Shown here: piece by piece, positions 16,780-27,922 of the stretch
Layout: each line of letters starts with the position of its first letter
Numbering within the stretch: position 1 is the first letter of the stretch
Assembly (NCBI GenBank): GCA_020725025.1
Contig: DYFV01000033.1
Location: forward strand, 1 to 54,913
DNA length: 54,913 nucleotides
Direction of reading: 5' to 3'
Origin: Azoarcus sp.
GTDB taxonomy: Bacteria; Pseudomonadota; Gammaproteobacteria; Burkholderiales; Rhodocyclaceae
Notes under the pieces: generated by a model
Told to the model about the DNA's origin: nothing
Database searches by the model: none
Seen by the model: the letters and a program-made list of their open reading frames with translations, nothing else
Program-made: the position numbers and the translations under genes

Positions 16780-17553
16780 TCAACTTCGGTCGATGCGCAG
16801 GCGGTACTGGAAGGCGTCTCCGCGGTAGTAGAGGAACTCGAAATCGATGGGCCGCTCGTCGGCGAAGGTCAGGCGCTCGATGCGCAAGAGCGGCGAGGCT
16901 TCGGCGATGCCGAGGTGGCGGGCCAGCGACTCGTCGGCCGAGATCGCCTCGATCTGCACGTCGGCATGGGTGAGGTTGTGGCCGAGGTCGTTCTCCAGGA
17001 TCACGAAGATGTCGCGGGCGGCGAGATCCTCCTGGACGAGCCGCTGCCCCAGGGCCATCGAGAAGTAGCTGACGTCCACCGAGATCGGCTCGCGGTTCAG
17101 GTAGCGCAGGCGCTGGATCTCGAACACCGCGTCGCCCGGCCTGAGCTCGAGGCGCTGCGCCACGAGTTGGCTCGCCTCCACCTCGCGGGCGGAGAGCAGC
17201 AGGGAATAGGTCTCGTAGCCGGAAGGCGCCATCGCCTCGCCGAAACCCTGCAGCTTCGACAGGCTCTGGAAGGCCTTGGGCTTGGCGACGAAGCTGCCTT
17301 TGCCCATGACCTTGAAGATCAACCCCTCCTTCTGCAGGTCGCCCAGCGCCTGGCGGATGGTGATCCGGCTCACCCCGAAGGCGGCCATCATCTGGCTCTC
17401 GGAGGGCATCTGGGAGTGCGGCGGGTAGCTGCCGTCGAGGATGCGACGGCGCAGGATCTCGCGGATCTGGGTGTGGAGCGGGACCGGCGAGATCGCCGTG
17501 ACGTCGTCTTTCGCCTGGCCCGGGGGCACGATCCCTTTGCGTACGGGGGACAT
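16780..17553 (-). CDS. GntR-family regulator with UTRA ligand domain (HutC subfamily)
   Basis: This 257-residue repressor-type regulator has an N-terminal winged helix (about 27-95: PLHTQIREILRRRILDGSYP, then SESQMMAAFGVSRITIRQAL) and a C-terminal UTRA effector domain (about 115-255, with ISVDVSYFS and PIDFEFLYYRGDAF). The ATG has an aaggag ribosome site. Its own promoter region holds a -24/-12 element and an operator-like site, and the same pair stands before the TauE-type gene. It therefore probably represses itself and the exporter, and as first gene of the run perhaps the whole redox/transport module. Confidence 0.93.
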   Translation of the reverse strand: MSPVRKGIVPPGQAKDDVTAISPVPLHTQIREILRRRILDGSYPPHSQMPSESQMMAAFGVSRITIRQALGDLQKEGLIFKVMGKGSFVAKPKAFQSLSKLQGFGEAMAPSGYETYSLLLSAREVEASQLVAQRLELRPGDAVFEIQRLRYLNREPISVDVSYFSMALGQRLVQEDLAARDIFVILENDLGHNLTHADVQIEAISADESLARHLGIAEASPLLRIERLTFADERPIDFEFLYYRGDAFQYRLRIDRS

Positions 17554-17573
17554 GTTCTGCTCCTTGTGGTGCA

Positions 17574-17589
17574 ACCTGTTATGACGAGT
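17574..17589 (-). promoter_or_regulatory. GntR operator candidate, autoregulatory
   Basis: On the plus strand the site reads acctgttatgacgagt. Its left half matches the perfect palindrome at 18619-18634 and the right half is degenerate. It lies 8 bases downstream of the -12 element, covering the predicted transcription start of the regulator gene. Confidence 0.6.
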
Positions 17590-17597
17590 TCTATTAA

Positions 17598-17612
17598 GCA
17601 AGCACGGTGCCA
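17598..17612 (-). promoter_or_regulatory. Sigma54 (-24/-12) promoter of the GntR gene
   Basis: Minus strand: TGGCAC (17612-17607), five bases, TTGC (17601-17598), then TT. This equals the sigma54 consensus with the canonical 10-base GG-to-GC spacing. It is 45-60 bases upstream of the start codon. No upstream activator site was identified. Confidence 0.75.
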
Positions 17613-17650
17613 GTCTGTTGCATTGCGGCAATATTTCTTATGCCTTGTAT

Positions 17651-18619
17651 TTACAGGTACTTGTGCGCGTCTTGAGGGCGGTTCGCCGCGGCCGTTCCGG
17701 CGTGGGCGCCCCGCGTCGGTGCGCCATGCACCATGGCCGGCATTGAAGCGGTGCGGACGTCCGGCAGCAGCGCATCGGGGCTCGCCGCCGCATGGCGCGG
17801 CGCGGCCGCCAAACCCCCGGCGAGTATGAGCAGCGCGAGCACGAAGCGGCGGAACTGGCGCTGATTCACCACCCGGTACAGCCCCTCTCCGAGCACGCCG
17901 CCGACGTGGAAGAGCGGCGCGAGAAGCAGGCCCTGGGCGACCTCGGCCCAGCCCAGCAGGCCGGCCGCCGCGATCGCGCAAAGCGCGAGCGGGTAGAGAC
18001 AGGCGAAGAAGACGATGAAGCTCGCCCGCGCGCGGTGCGCGTCGGGCTCCACCCCCAGTACATAGAGGATCGCGGGCGGCCCGCCGACGCCGCCGAAGCC
18101 GGTGAGCACGCCGCTCAGGGCGCCGACTCCGAGCGACAGCCGCAGCGAGCGCCGGCGCAGGGGGGAGGTGCCGGACAGGAGCGCGAGCGCGCTGAGGATG
18201 ACCGCGGCGCCGATCAGCGCGCCGAAGAGCTGCGCCGGCAGCGCCTCGACGAGCCAGATGCCGACGGGGATGCCGAGCATCGCGGCGGCGGCCATCGGCG
18301 CAACGAGGCCGCGGTCCACCTGGCGCAGCACGCTCGAGGAGAGGTTCTGCCCGATGGGCAGGGCGCTGAGGAGGGTGACCAGGCACATGGTTTCGCGCGC
18401 CGAGACGACGAGCGAGAGCACCGGTGCCATGACGAGGGCGGCGCCGAAGCCGGTCAGTCCCCGCAGGGCGCCGCCGGCAAGGGCGGTGGCGGCGAGGATG
18501 GTCCAGGTCGCGGCGTCGCGCGAGGGCAGGAGTGAGCCGAGTTCTTCCAAGGTATGACCGTGTCCGTTGAAGGGTGGGGCGTCGAGGCCGGAAGCGCTCG
18601 GGCGATATCCGTCCCTCAA
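17651..18619 (-). CDS. TauE/SafE-family membrane exporter
   Basis: The open frame gives 322 residues with about eight hydrophobic segments from residue 39 (WTILAATALAGGALRGLTGFG) to about 275. The glycine-rich TauE/SafE repeats are visible twice (RGLTGFGAALVMAPVLSL and LTGFGGVGGPPAILYVLG). The family exports sulfite or organosulfonates and related anions. The longest frame starts at a TTG at 18619, inside the operator, so a start further in is likely; TTG near 18551 is one candidate. The last 40 residues form a non-conserved hydrophilic tail. It has its own sigma54-type promoter and GntR operator, which ties it to the GntR gene downstream. Confidence 0.85.
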   Translation of the reverse strand: MRDGYRPSASGLDAPPFNGHGHTLEELGSLLPSRDAATWTILAATALAGGALRGLTGFGAALVMAPVLSLVVSARETMCLVTLLSALPIGQNLSSSVLRQVDRGLVAPMAAAAMLGIPVGIWLVEALPAQLFGALIGAAVILSALALLSGTSPLRRRSLRLSLGVGALSGVLTGFGGVGGPPAILYVLGVEPDAHRARASFIVFFACLYPLALCAIAAAGLLGWAEVAQGLLLAPLFHVGGVLGEGLYRVVNQRQFRRFVLALLILAGGLAAAPRHAAASPDALLPDVRTASMPAMVHGAPTRGAHAGTAAANRPQDAHKYL

Positions 18620-18634
18620 CCTGTTATAACAGGT
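18619..18634 (-). promoter_or_regulatory. GntR operator candidate: perfect 16-bp palindrome
   Basis: acctgttataacaggt is fully self-complementary. It lies 9 bases downstream of the -12 element of the TauE-type gene, on the predicted start site. It shares its half-site with 17574-17589 in the same orientation and geometry. Confidence 0.8.
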
Positions 18635-18643
18635 GATGACAAA

Positions 18644-18658
18644 GCAAGGATCGCGCCA
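18644..18658 (-). promoter_or_regulatory. Sigma54 (-24/-12) promoter of the TauE-type gene
   Basis: Minus strand: TGGCGC (18658-18653), five bases, TTGC (18647-18644), then TTT. There is one mismatch to TGGCAC and the GG-to-GC spacing is the canonical 10 bases. Confidence 0.6.
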
Positions 18659-18808
18659 CTGATTTATTGCCCTGGGCCGCCTTTCAAGTCATTGAGTCGC
18701 TGAAGAATTATCCTGACGTCCGGAGCGTGGCCGGTGCGCCGCGCCCGTCGCCTGTGCGACATGCACCATCGCGGTGTGTGGCCTCGCCGGCGGCCCGCGG
18801 GCGGCAGC

Positions 18809-19822
18809 TCAGGTTCCGCGCGCGAAGATCGCCACCAGGGCGAGCCCCCACACCAGCAGGTGCAGCCACAGCACCGTGGCCAGCGCCCACACCCGCAGCC
18901 CCGCCTGGCGAACATCGGCGAAGCGGGTGGCGGCGCCGAGCGCGGCCAGTCCGATCGCCAGCAGCGCCTGCGCCGCGCCGACGCCGAGCTGGTGGAGCGC
19001 GGGCGGCAGCACGCCGGCGCCGTTCACCGCGATGGCGGCGACGAAGCCCCACACGAAGACCGGCACCTTGATGCCCCGCGTCTCCCGGTCGCCGGCGCGC
19101 CCGTCCAGGAGGCCGATGACCACCACGGCCGGGGCCAGCAGCAGTACCCGCAGCATCTTTTCCACCAGCGCGCTCGCGGCCGCTTCCGGTCCGACCGCGG
19201 CCCCGGCAGCGATCACGTGGCCGAGCTCGTGCACCGTGAGCCCGATCCACAGGCCGAAGGCCGACTGGGGCAGGCCGAGCAGCGGGTAGAGGAGCGGGAG
19301 CAGGTACATCCCGAGGGTGCCGAACACCACCACCGCGGCCACCGCCGCGGAGACATGGCGGGCGCGGGCGCCGAGGACGCTGTCGGCGGCGGCGATCGCG
19401 GCGGCGCCGCAGATCGCGCTGCCGGCGCCCACAAGCAGGCTGCTGTGGCGGTCCAGCCCCAGCCGCCGGCCGACACCGAGCGCGAGGAGCAGGGTGGAGG
19501 CGACGATGGCTAGCGCCATCGAGACGCCCGTCCAGCCCACGCCGGCCAGCTCGTCGAGGCCGATGGAAAGGCCGTAGAGCGCGATCCCGGTGCGCATCAG
19601 CGGCCCGCGCGCGATCGCGAGGCCCGCTGCGCCCCGGGCCGGCAGCCCCGGCCACAGGTTGCCCACCGCCATGCCGAGGGCGACCGCCAGCGGCAGCCAG
19701 CCCAGCCCGCGCTCGGCCAGCGCCGGCATTCCGGCGAGCAGTGCCGCGGCCAGGGTGATCGCCGCGCAGCCCGAGAGGCCGAGACGGATGCCGGGACCGG
19801 CGAGAACCGCGCTCATGTTCAT
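18809..19822 (-). CDS. YeiH-family (UPF0324) putative sulfate/sulfite exporter
   Basis: This 337-residue membrane protein has about ten hydrophobic segments and the family blocks GIALYGLSIGLDEL, VGAGSAICGAAAIAA and LTVHELGHVIAAGAAVG. YeiH proteins are widespread and putatively export sulfate, sulfite or another anion. ATG at 19822 was chosen, with ATG at 19816 possible. It diverges from a LysR gene, the same arrangement as yeiE/yeiH in Escherichia coli. It is co-directional with the TauE-type exporter downstream, though 189 bp apart. Two sulfur-oxyanion-type exporters side by side suggest that the module releases sulfite or sulfate. Confidence 0.88.
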   Translation of the reverse strand: MNMSAVLAGPGIRLGLSGCAAITLAAALLAGMPALAERGLGWLPLAVALGMAVGNLWPGLPARGAAGLAIARGPLMRTGIALYGLSIGLDELAGVGWTGVSMALAIVASTLLLALGVGRRLGLDRHSSLLVGAGSAICGAAAIAAADSVLGARARHVSAAVAAVVVFGTLGMYLLPLLYPLLGLPQSAFGLWIGLTVHELGHVIAAGAAVGPEAAASALVEKMLRVLLLAPAVVVIGLLDGRAGDRETRGIKVPVFVWGFVAAIAVNGAGVLPPALHQLGVGAAQALLAIGLAALGAATRFADVRQAGLRVWALATVLWLHLLVWGLALVAIFARGT

Positions 19823-19875
19823 TTCCGCATATCCGAGGAATTCGACTGCGGAGGAGCTTAGGGGCGGCTACACTA

Positions 19876-19892
19876 TTCCACCATGTCATGAA
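19876..19892. promoter_or_regulatory. LysR-type box between the YeiH and LysR genes
   Basis: ttccaccatgtcatgaa has a TTC...GAA partial dyad and fits the T-N11-A pattern of LysR-type sites. It lies 30 bases before the LysR start and about 54 before the YeiH start, where a divergent regulator would bind. Confidence 0.35.
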
Positions 19893-19921
19893 AGTTACGC
19901 GAGCATTACCGGAGGTTATGC

Positions 19922-20800
19922 ATGAACCTGCACCTGCTGCGCATCTTCGTCACCGTGGTCGACGCCAACAGCTTCTCGCGCGCCGCCGAGCGGCTCGACA
20001 TCAGCCAGCCGGCGGCATCCAAGGCGGTGCGCGAGCTCGAGACGCAGCTCGACACGGTGCTCCTGGAACGGCAGGGGCGCAGCTTCCGCACCACCGAGCC
20101 GGGGCGGATGCTCTACGACTACGGGCGCAGCATCCTCGCCCTGGAGCGGGAGGCGGCCAAGGCGGTGAAGGCCTTCTACCGGCTCGAGCGCGGGCGGCTC
20201 GTCATCGGCGCCAGCACCACCATCGCCAGCTACTGGCTGCCGTCCTGCCTGGTCGATTTCCAGCGGCGCTACCCGGGCGTCGAGCTCGCGGTGGTGAGCG
20301 CCAACACCCGGCGGATCGCGGAGATGCTGCTCGACTGCGCGGTGGACGTGGCGCTGGTGGAAGGGCCGGTCGCCGACCCGCGCCTCGACTGCCGTCCCTG
20401 GCGCAGCGAGGAGATGATCGTCGTGGCGCCCGGCGGGGTGGTGGCCGAGGCGCAAGCCTCCGATTCCCCGGCGCTCGCCGAGCGGGTGTGGGTGGTGCGC
20501 GAACGCGGCTCGGGTAGCCGCGATGCCACCGAGCGGCTATTGGCCGAGCTCGGGGTCGCCGCCCCCAGGACGATCGAGGTCGGCAGCAACGAGGCCATCG
20601 TGCAGACGGTGGCCGCCGGGGCGGGGCTCGGCGTGGTGCCCCGGATCTGTGCCCGCGACCAGCTGGCGCTGGGCCGCGTGCGGCGCTTCCCCCTCGCTCG
20701 CGACCCGATCGTGCGCGAGCTCTACCGCCTGCGACTGCCCCAGCGGCCGGTGAGCCAGGCGGCGCTGGCGTTCGAGGCGATGATCGGGGAAGGGCGGTGA
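19922..20800 (+). CDS. LysR-family regulator, YeiE-like
   Basis: This 292-residue LysR regulator has an N-terminal helix-turn-helix (about 17-36: FSRAAERLDISQPAASKAVR) and an effector-binding domain from about residue 90 (GRLVIGASTTIASYWLP). The position divergent from a YeiH-type exporter matches yeiE/yeiH, so it probably controls that exporter. The ribosome site ggagg is 7 bases before the ATG. The inducer is unknown; an anion or sulfur metabolite is the context-based guess. Confidence 0.93.
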   Translation: MNLHLLRIFVTVVDANSFSRAAERLDISQPAASKAVRELETQLDTVLLERQGRSFRTTEPGRMLYDYGRSILALEREAAKAVKAFYRLERGRLVIGASTTIASYWLPSCLVDFQRRYPGVELAVVSANTRRIAEMLLDCAVDVALVEGPVADPRLDCRPWRSEEMIVVAPGGVVAEAQASDSPALAERVWVVRERGSGSRDATERLLAELGVAAPRTIEVGSNEAIVQTVAAGAGLGVVPRICARDQLALGRVRRFPLARDPIVRELYRLRLPQRPVSQAALAFEAMIGEGR

Positions 20801-20813
20801 GGTCGCGCGTCTC

Positions 20814-20898
20814 GTAGCTCGGATGGAGCCCCGGCGGAATCCGGGGGCGGCGGTGCATCGCCCGCCGCCCCCGGATTTCGTTCCTCCATCCGGGCTAC
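20814..20898. repeat. Dispersed hairpin repeat, copy 3 (full inverted pair)
   Basis: Left unit 20814-20851 (gtagctcggatggagccc, then ggaatccggggg) pairs with right unit 20864-20898 (cccggatttcg, then tccatccgggctac), a near-perfect hairpin of about 35 bp arms. It sits between the convergent LysR and XRE genes and may act as a two-way terminator or transcript stabiliser. It has no T-run. Confidence 0.85.
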
Positions 20899-20935
20899 AG
20901 GCGCAGCGGATCCGTCAGACCCCCGTCCGTTCCCC

Positions 20936-21748
20936 TCAAAACCGCGCCCGAAAATGCCACTCCCCCGGCGCCACCTCGTTGGCGACGGCGGCGCGGGTGG
21001 CCTCGTCGATCCGCGGATCCTCCGGGTCGTACAGGCCGCACAAGCGCAGCGCGCGGCGCACGTCGATGTGGGGGCCCAGGTACTCGTAGACCACCCGCGC
21101 GCAGCAGGGCATGCGCTCGCCGCTGCCGGAGACGCCCAGCTTGAGGCCGGTGAGCCGCGTCACCCGGTTCTTGAACGACGGGAACAGGATGGTCTGGGTC
21201 ATCTCGAGGCCGGTCAGGGTCTCGTAGTCGGCGAGGAAGATCCGGTCGGTCAGGAAGTGCGCCAGGCCGAGGTAGACGCCGTGATAGGCCTTCTCGCGCG
21301 GATGCTCGATGAGCCGCTCGGTGCGCTGGTAGCACACCCGGTCGTCGCGGCGCTCCAGGCACACCAGGGTGCGCAGGATGCGGCCGGGGCAGGCCATGGA
21401 GAGGTAGGTCTCGAAGTAATAGCCGAGGTACTTGTCTAGCCCCGCGCTACCGATCTCCTTCAGGCGGTCGAGATGGGGCGCCTCGGGGGAGGCGGGTGCG
21501 GTCGGTGCCGCCGCGCGCGGGCGCACCTGCACCAGGCGCTCGAACTGGGCGCTCGGCATCAGGATCTCGTGCTCCTCCACGCCGAAGAAGTCGCAGAAGC
21601 GGCGCAGGGTGTGGCCCGAGGGGAGGTAGCGGCCGCTCAGGTAGCGGTTGAACTGCGGCCGGTTGATGTCCAGCCGCCGGCACACCTCCGCGATCGAGCG
21701 GTAGTAGCTGCACAACAGGCGCAGGTTGCGCGCGAAATCCTCGTGCAT
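20936..21748 (-). CDS. XRE-family (Cro/CI-type HTH) regulator
   Basis: This 270-residue regulator has an N-terminal helix-turn-helix (about 15-70: YYRSIAEVCRRLDINRPQFN, then GHTLRRFCDFFGVEEHEILM). A larger domain (about 95-270) without a family I recognise contains conserved-looking Cys and aromatic residues (YLGYYFETYLSMACPGRILR). It is divergent from the symporter/aspartase/asparaginase unit across a 333-bp gap, and control of that unit is the simplest inference. An inverted and a direct repeat upstream of its start are candidate operators. Confidence 0.85.
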   Translation of the reverse strand: MHEDFARNLRLLCSYYRSIAEVCRRLDINRPQFNRYLSGRYLPSGHTLRRFCDFFGVEEHEILMPSAQFERLVQVRPRAAAPTAPASPEAPHLDRLKEIGSAGLDKYLGYYFETYLSMACPGRILRTLVCLERRDDRVCYQRTERLIEHPREKAYHGVYLGLAHFLTDRIFLADYETLTGLEMTQTILFPSFKNRVTRLTGLKLGVSGSGERMPCCARVVYEYLGPHIDVRRALRLCGLYDPEDPRIDEATRAAVANEVAPGEWHFRARF

Positions 21749-21822
21749 CGGCGTTCTCCTGGCGGGCGACGGGCGTGCGCGTCATGTGCGGGCGCCGTGC
21801 TCGGGCATTCTCGGCGGGTGAA

Positions 21823-21852
21823 ATGGCGCAGTATGGCGCAGTTTGTGCGCCA
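21823..21852. promoter_or_regulatory. Direct and inverted repeat, candidate XRE operator
   Basis: atggcgcagt occurs twice in tandem (21823-21832 and 21833-21842), and tggcgca (21834-21840) is also inverted as tgcgcca (21846-21852) with a 5-base spacer. It lies in the 333-bp divergent gap 21749-22081, about 75-105 bases upstream of the XRE start. The rest of the gap holds the leader ORF at 21985 and no promoter I can defend. Confidence 0.45.
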
Positions 21853-21984
21853 GTGAGCGACGGATCGCTCCAGGTCGGCAAATTTTCCCGGCCATGAAGA
21901 TTTGGTCGAATGCATGGGCCTTGCGGCAACACAAACGACAACAGCGGCCCCGGCCCGAGCCCCGGCCCGAATAGGAGACCCGTC

Positions 21985-22089
21985 ATGCGCATTCCTTCGA
22001 TCCCAACCAGCACTGCGGCCGGCACGCGTCGGCCCGGCGACGTGCCCGGCATCCGTCCCATGAACCATGGAGGGCGTCGCGATGCTTGA
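21985..22089 (+). CDS. Putative 34-residue leader ORF before the symporter gene
   Basis: ATG at 21985 follows an aggaga ribosome site at 6 bases. The ORF stops at 22087-22089, eight bases inside the symporter gene. The peptide is rich in Arg, Pro and Gly with no domain. The symporter has its own ribosome site (ggaggg, 22069-22074) inside this ORF, so translation of the leader would pass over the initiation region. Confidence 0.4.
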   Translation: MRIPSIPTSTAAGTRRPGDVPGIRPMNHGGRRDA

Positions 22090-23539
22090 TTTCCTGAACG
22101 ATCTCCTGTGGAGCAAGGTGCTGATCGCGGCGCTGATCGGCCTCGGCGTCTGGTTCACCGTCGTCTCGCGCTTCGTGCAGTTCCGCTACTTCGGCCGCAT
22201 GTTCCGGATCTTCAGCGCCAACAAGGCGTTCGCGCGCGACAAGCACGGCCACCTCTCCTCCTTCCAGGCGCTGATGCTGTCGGTCGCCGGCCGGGTCGGC
22301 GGCGGCAACATCGCCGGCGTCGCAGTGGCGATCACCCTCGGCGGGCCGGGCGCGGTGTTCTGGATGTGGGTGGTGGGCCTCATCGGCATGGCCACCAGCT
22401 ACTTCGAGTGCACCCTGGCGCAGGCCTACAAGAAGGCCGAGCCGGACGGCACCTATCGCGGCGGGCCGGCCTATTACATCTCGCACGGCCTGGGCGCCAA
22501 CTGGAAGTGGCTCGCCGCGCTCTACTCGGTGCTGCTGCTGGTCACCTTCGGCTTCGGCTTCAACGCGTTGCAGTCCTACTCGGTGGCCACCTCCCTGGAA
22601 GACGCGTTCGGCATCCCGGTGGCCGCCACCGCCATCGGCATGGCGCTGGTGGTCGGTGCGATCGTCATGGGCGGGGTGAAGCGCATCGCGCGGGTCGCCG
22701 ATGTGCTGGTGCCCGTCATGGCGGTGGGCTACCTGGCAGTGGCGCTGGTCGTCCTGGCGCTCAATCTCGAGGCGATTCCAGCCGTGCTGGCCCTGATCTT
22801 CAAGAGCGCCTTCGGGCTCGAGCCCGCCATCGGCGGCGGTATCGGCGCGGCCATCCTCATGGGGGTCAAGCGCGGCCTGTTCTCCAATGAGGCCGGCCTG
22901 GGCAGCGCCCCGAACGTGGCGGCGGTGGCCTATGTGCAGCATCCGGCGAACCAGGGCATCGTCCAGGCTTTCTCGGTGTTCATCGATACCCTGATCATCT
23001 GCTCCTGCACCGCCTTCATCGTGCTGCTGGGCACGGTCTACCAGCCCGGCGCGGCGACCGACATCGGCGGCGTGGCCCTGACCCAGGCTTCCCTCGCCAG
23101 CCTGGTGGGCGAGTGGGGCCGGGTCTTCGTGAGCATTGCGCTGATGCTCTTCGGCTTCACCACCATCATCTACAACTACTACCTCGGCGAGAACAGCCTC
23201 TCCTACTTCAGCGATCGCAACCCGGTTGTGCTCGCGGCCTATCGCATCGTGGTGATCGGTCTGTGCGGCTGGGGGGCGACCACGGACCTGGGCACCGCCT
23301 TCGCCTTCGCCGACGTGACCATGGGCTTCCTCGCCCTGGCGAACCTCTTCGCCCTGGCGATGCTGTTCAAGCGGGGCCTGCGCCTGATGCGCGACTACGA
23401 CGAGCAGGTCGCCGCTGGGGTAGAGGAGCCGGTCTTCGACGCGGCGAAGTTCGCCGACCTGGGCATCGACCGCGACGCCTGGAAGCTCGAGCCGGAAGAC
23501 GCCGCCGCACCGGTTTCCGCCCGGGTTCGCACCGCCTGA
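22082..23539 (+). CDS. Amino acid:cation symporter (AGCS family)
   Basis: This 485-residue inner-membrane symporter of the alanine/glycine:cation family has about ten or eleven membrane segments. Family signatures are visible: FQALMLSVAGRVGGGNIAGV, GPGAVFWMWVVGL, KRGLFSNEAGLGSAPN and FTTIIYNYYLGENS. The start at 22082 is preferred over 22067 because the ggaggg ribosome site lies between them at the right distance. It is followed by aspartase and asparaginase, so the likely substrate is an amino acid of that pathway, such as Asn, Asp or Ala. Confidence 0.93.
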   Translation: MLDFLNDLLWSKVLIAALIGLGVWFTVVSRFVQFRYFGRMFRIFSANKAFARDKHGHLSSFQALMLSVAGRVGGGNIAGVAVAITLGGPGAVFWMWVVGLIGMATSYFECTLAQAYKKAEPDGTYRGGPAYYISHGLGANWKWLAALYSVLLLVTFGFGFNALQSYSVATSLEDAFGIPVAATAIGMALVVGAIVMGGVKRIARVADVLVPVMAVGYLAVALVVLALNLEAIPAVLALIFKSAFGLEPAIGGGIGAAILMGVKRGLFSNEAGLGSAPNVAAVAYVQHPANQGIVQAFSVFIDTLIICSCTAFIVLLGTVYQPGAATDIGGVALTQASLASLVGEWGRVFVSIALMLFGFTTIIYNYYLGENSLSYFSDRNPVVLAAYRIVVIGLCGWGATTDLGTAFAFADVTMGFLALANLFALAMLFKRGLRLMRDYDEQVAAGVEEPVFDAAKFADLGIDRDAWKLEPEDAAAPVSARVRTA

Positions 23540-23554
23540 ACCCGCGCCGCCGCT

Positions 23555-23577
23555 CCCGGGGCCCACGAGGCCCCGGG
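23555..23577. repeat. GC-rich stem-loop between symporter and aspartase genes
   Basis: cccggggcc (23555-23563) pairs exactly with 23569-23577 across a 5-base loop. No T-run follows. It may set transcript stability or attenuate expression of the downstream genes. Confidence 0.5.
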
Positions 23578-23616
23578 GAGCACCCGTCCCTAAATCCGTA
23601 CGGACCACCACACATC

Positions 23617-25016
<1,400 letters not shown>

Positions 25017-25017
<1 letters not shown>

Positions 25018-26027
25018 TGGGTCGCCGCGTACTCGTCCTCCACACGGGGGGCACCATCGGCATGGAGCCCACCCAGGACGGCCTCCGGCCGATGGCCGGC
25101 TTCGGCATCGTCCTGCACGGGCATCTGGGGGCGCGCTCCGCGGTGGCCTTGCCCGAATGGGACATCGTCGAGCTCGACTCGCTCATCGACAGCGCCAACC
25201 TGCAGCCGGGGCACTGGCGCCGCATCGCCACCGCGCTCCTCGAGCGCTGGGACGACTACGACGGCTTCGTGGTGCTGCACGGCACCGACACCATGGCCTG
25301 GACCGCCTCGGCCCTGTCCTTCATGCTCCGCGGCACGGACAAGCCGGTGATCCTCACCGGCGCGCAGATCCCGCTGGCGGAGCCGCGCAGCGACGCGCTG
25401 GAGAACCTGGAGACGGCGCTCCTCTTCGCCGCCGATCCGGGGATCCGCGAGGTCGGGTTGTGCTTCGGCCGGCGCCTTTTCCGGGGCAACCGCAGCAGCA
25501 AGCTGAAGACCTCGAGCTTCGACGCCTTCGGCTCGCCCAACTATCCGCCCCTCGCCGAGGTCGGCATCGGTGTCACGCTCCACCGAGAACGGCTGCTGGT
25601 GCAGCGCGAGCGCGATTTCGTGGTCCCCCACTTCGACCCGGAGGCGGTGGCGGTGCTCACCGTGCATCCCGGCCTTTCCGCGCGCATCGTCGCGGCCGTG
25701 GTGGACGACCCGGCCGTGCGCGGCCTCGTGCTGCGCAGCTACGGCGTGGGCAACGTGCCCGACGCCGATCCGCGGCTGATCGAGGTGCTGGCCGACGCGG
25801 TCGCGCGCGGCGTGGTGGTGGTGAACACGAGCCAGTGCGCCGTCGGTGGCGTCGCCCAGGGCACCTACGCGACCGGTGCCGTCCTGACCCGCATCGGCGT
25901 CGTGCCCGGCGGCGACATGACCCTCGAGGCAGCCTTCGCCAAACTGCATTTCCTCATCGCCCGCGGCGACTCTCCCCAGGCGATGGGCGAGCTCCTGGGC
26001 CGGTCCTTGAGCGGCGAGGTGTCCTGA
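25017..26027 (+). CDS. L-asparaginase, type I-like
   Basis: This 336-residue asparaginase hydrolyses asparagine to aspartate. The catalytic threonine motifs are TGGTIG (10-15) and HGTDTM (88-93), with the second-Lys region [19 protein letters not shown]. No signal peptide is present, so it is the cytoplasmic type. It is translationally coupled to aspA by a one-base overlap, completing an Asn to Asp to fumarate route with the symporter. Confidence 0.93.
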
Positions 26028-26155
26028 GCGCGGGGCGAGGGGCCCGCGGAAAGGAGGCGGGGGCGCCGTGCCCCAAGTTTGTTTCAGGTCAAAATCCCCC
26101 ACGCGGCGCTGGGCAAGAATCATCGCAGACTCCATTCCATGGTGAGGGAGCTGCC

Positions 26156-27918
<1,763 letters not shown>

Positions 27919-27922
<4 letters not shown>

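Noticed and set aside
21834..21849. TGGCGC followed by GTGC as a fourth sigma54 promoter before the symporter gene
   Set aside because: The -12 element is GTGC instead of TTGC and the stretch is better explained by the direct and inverted tggcgca repeats.
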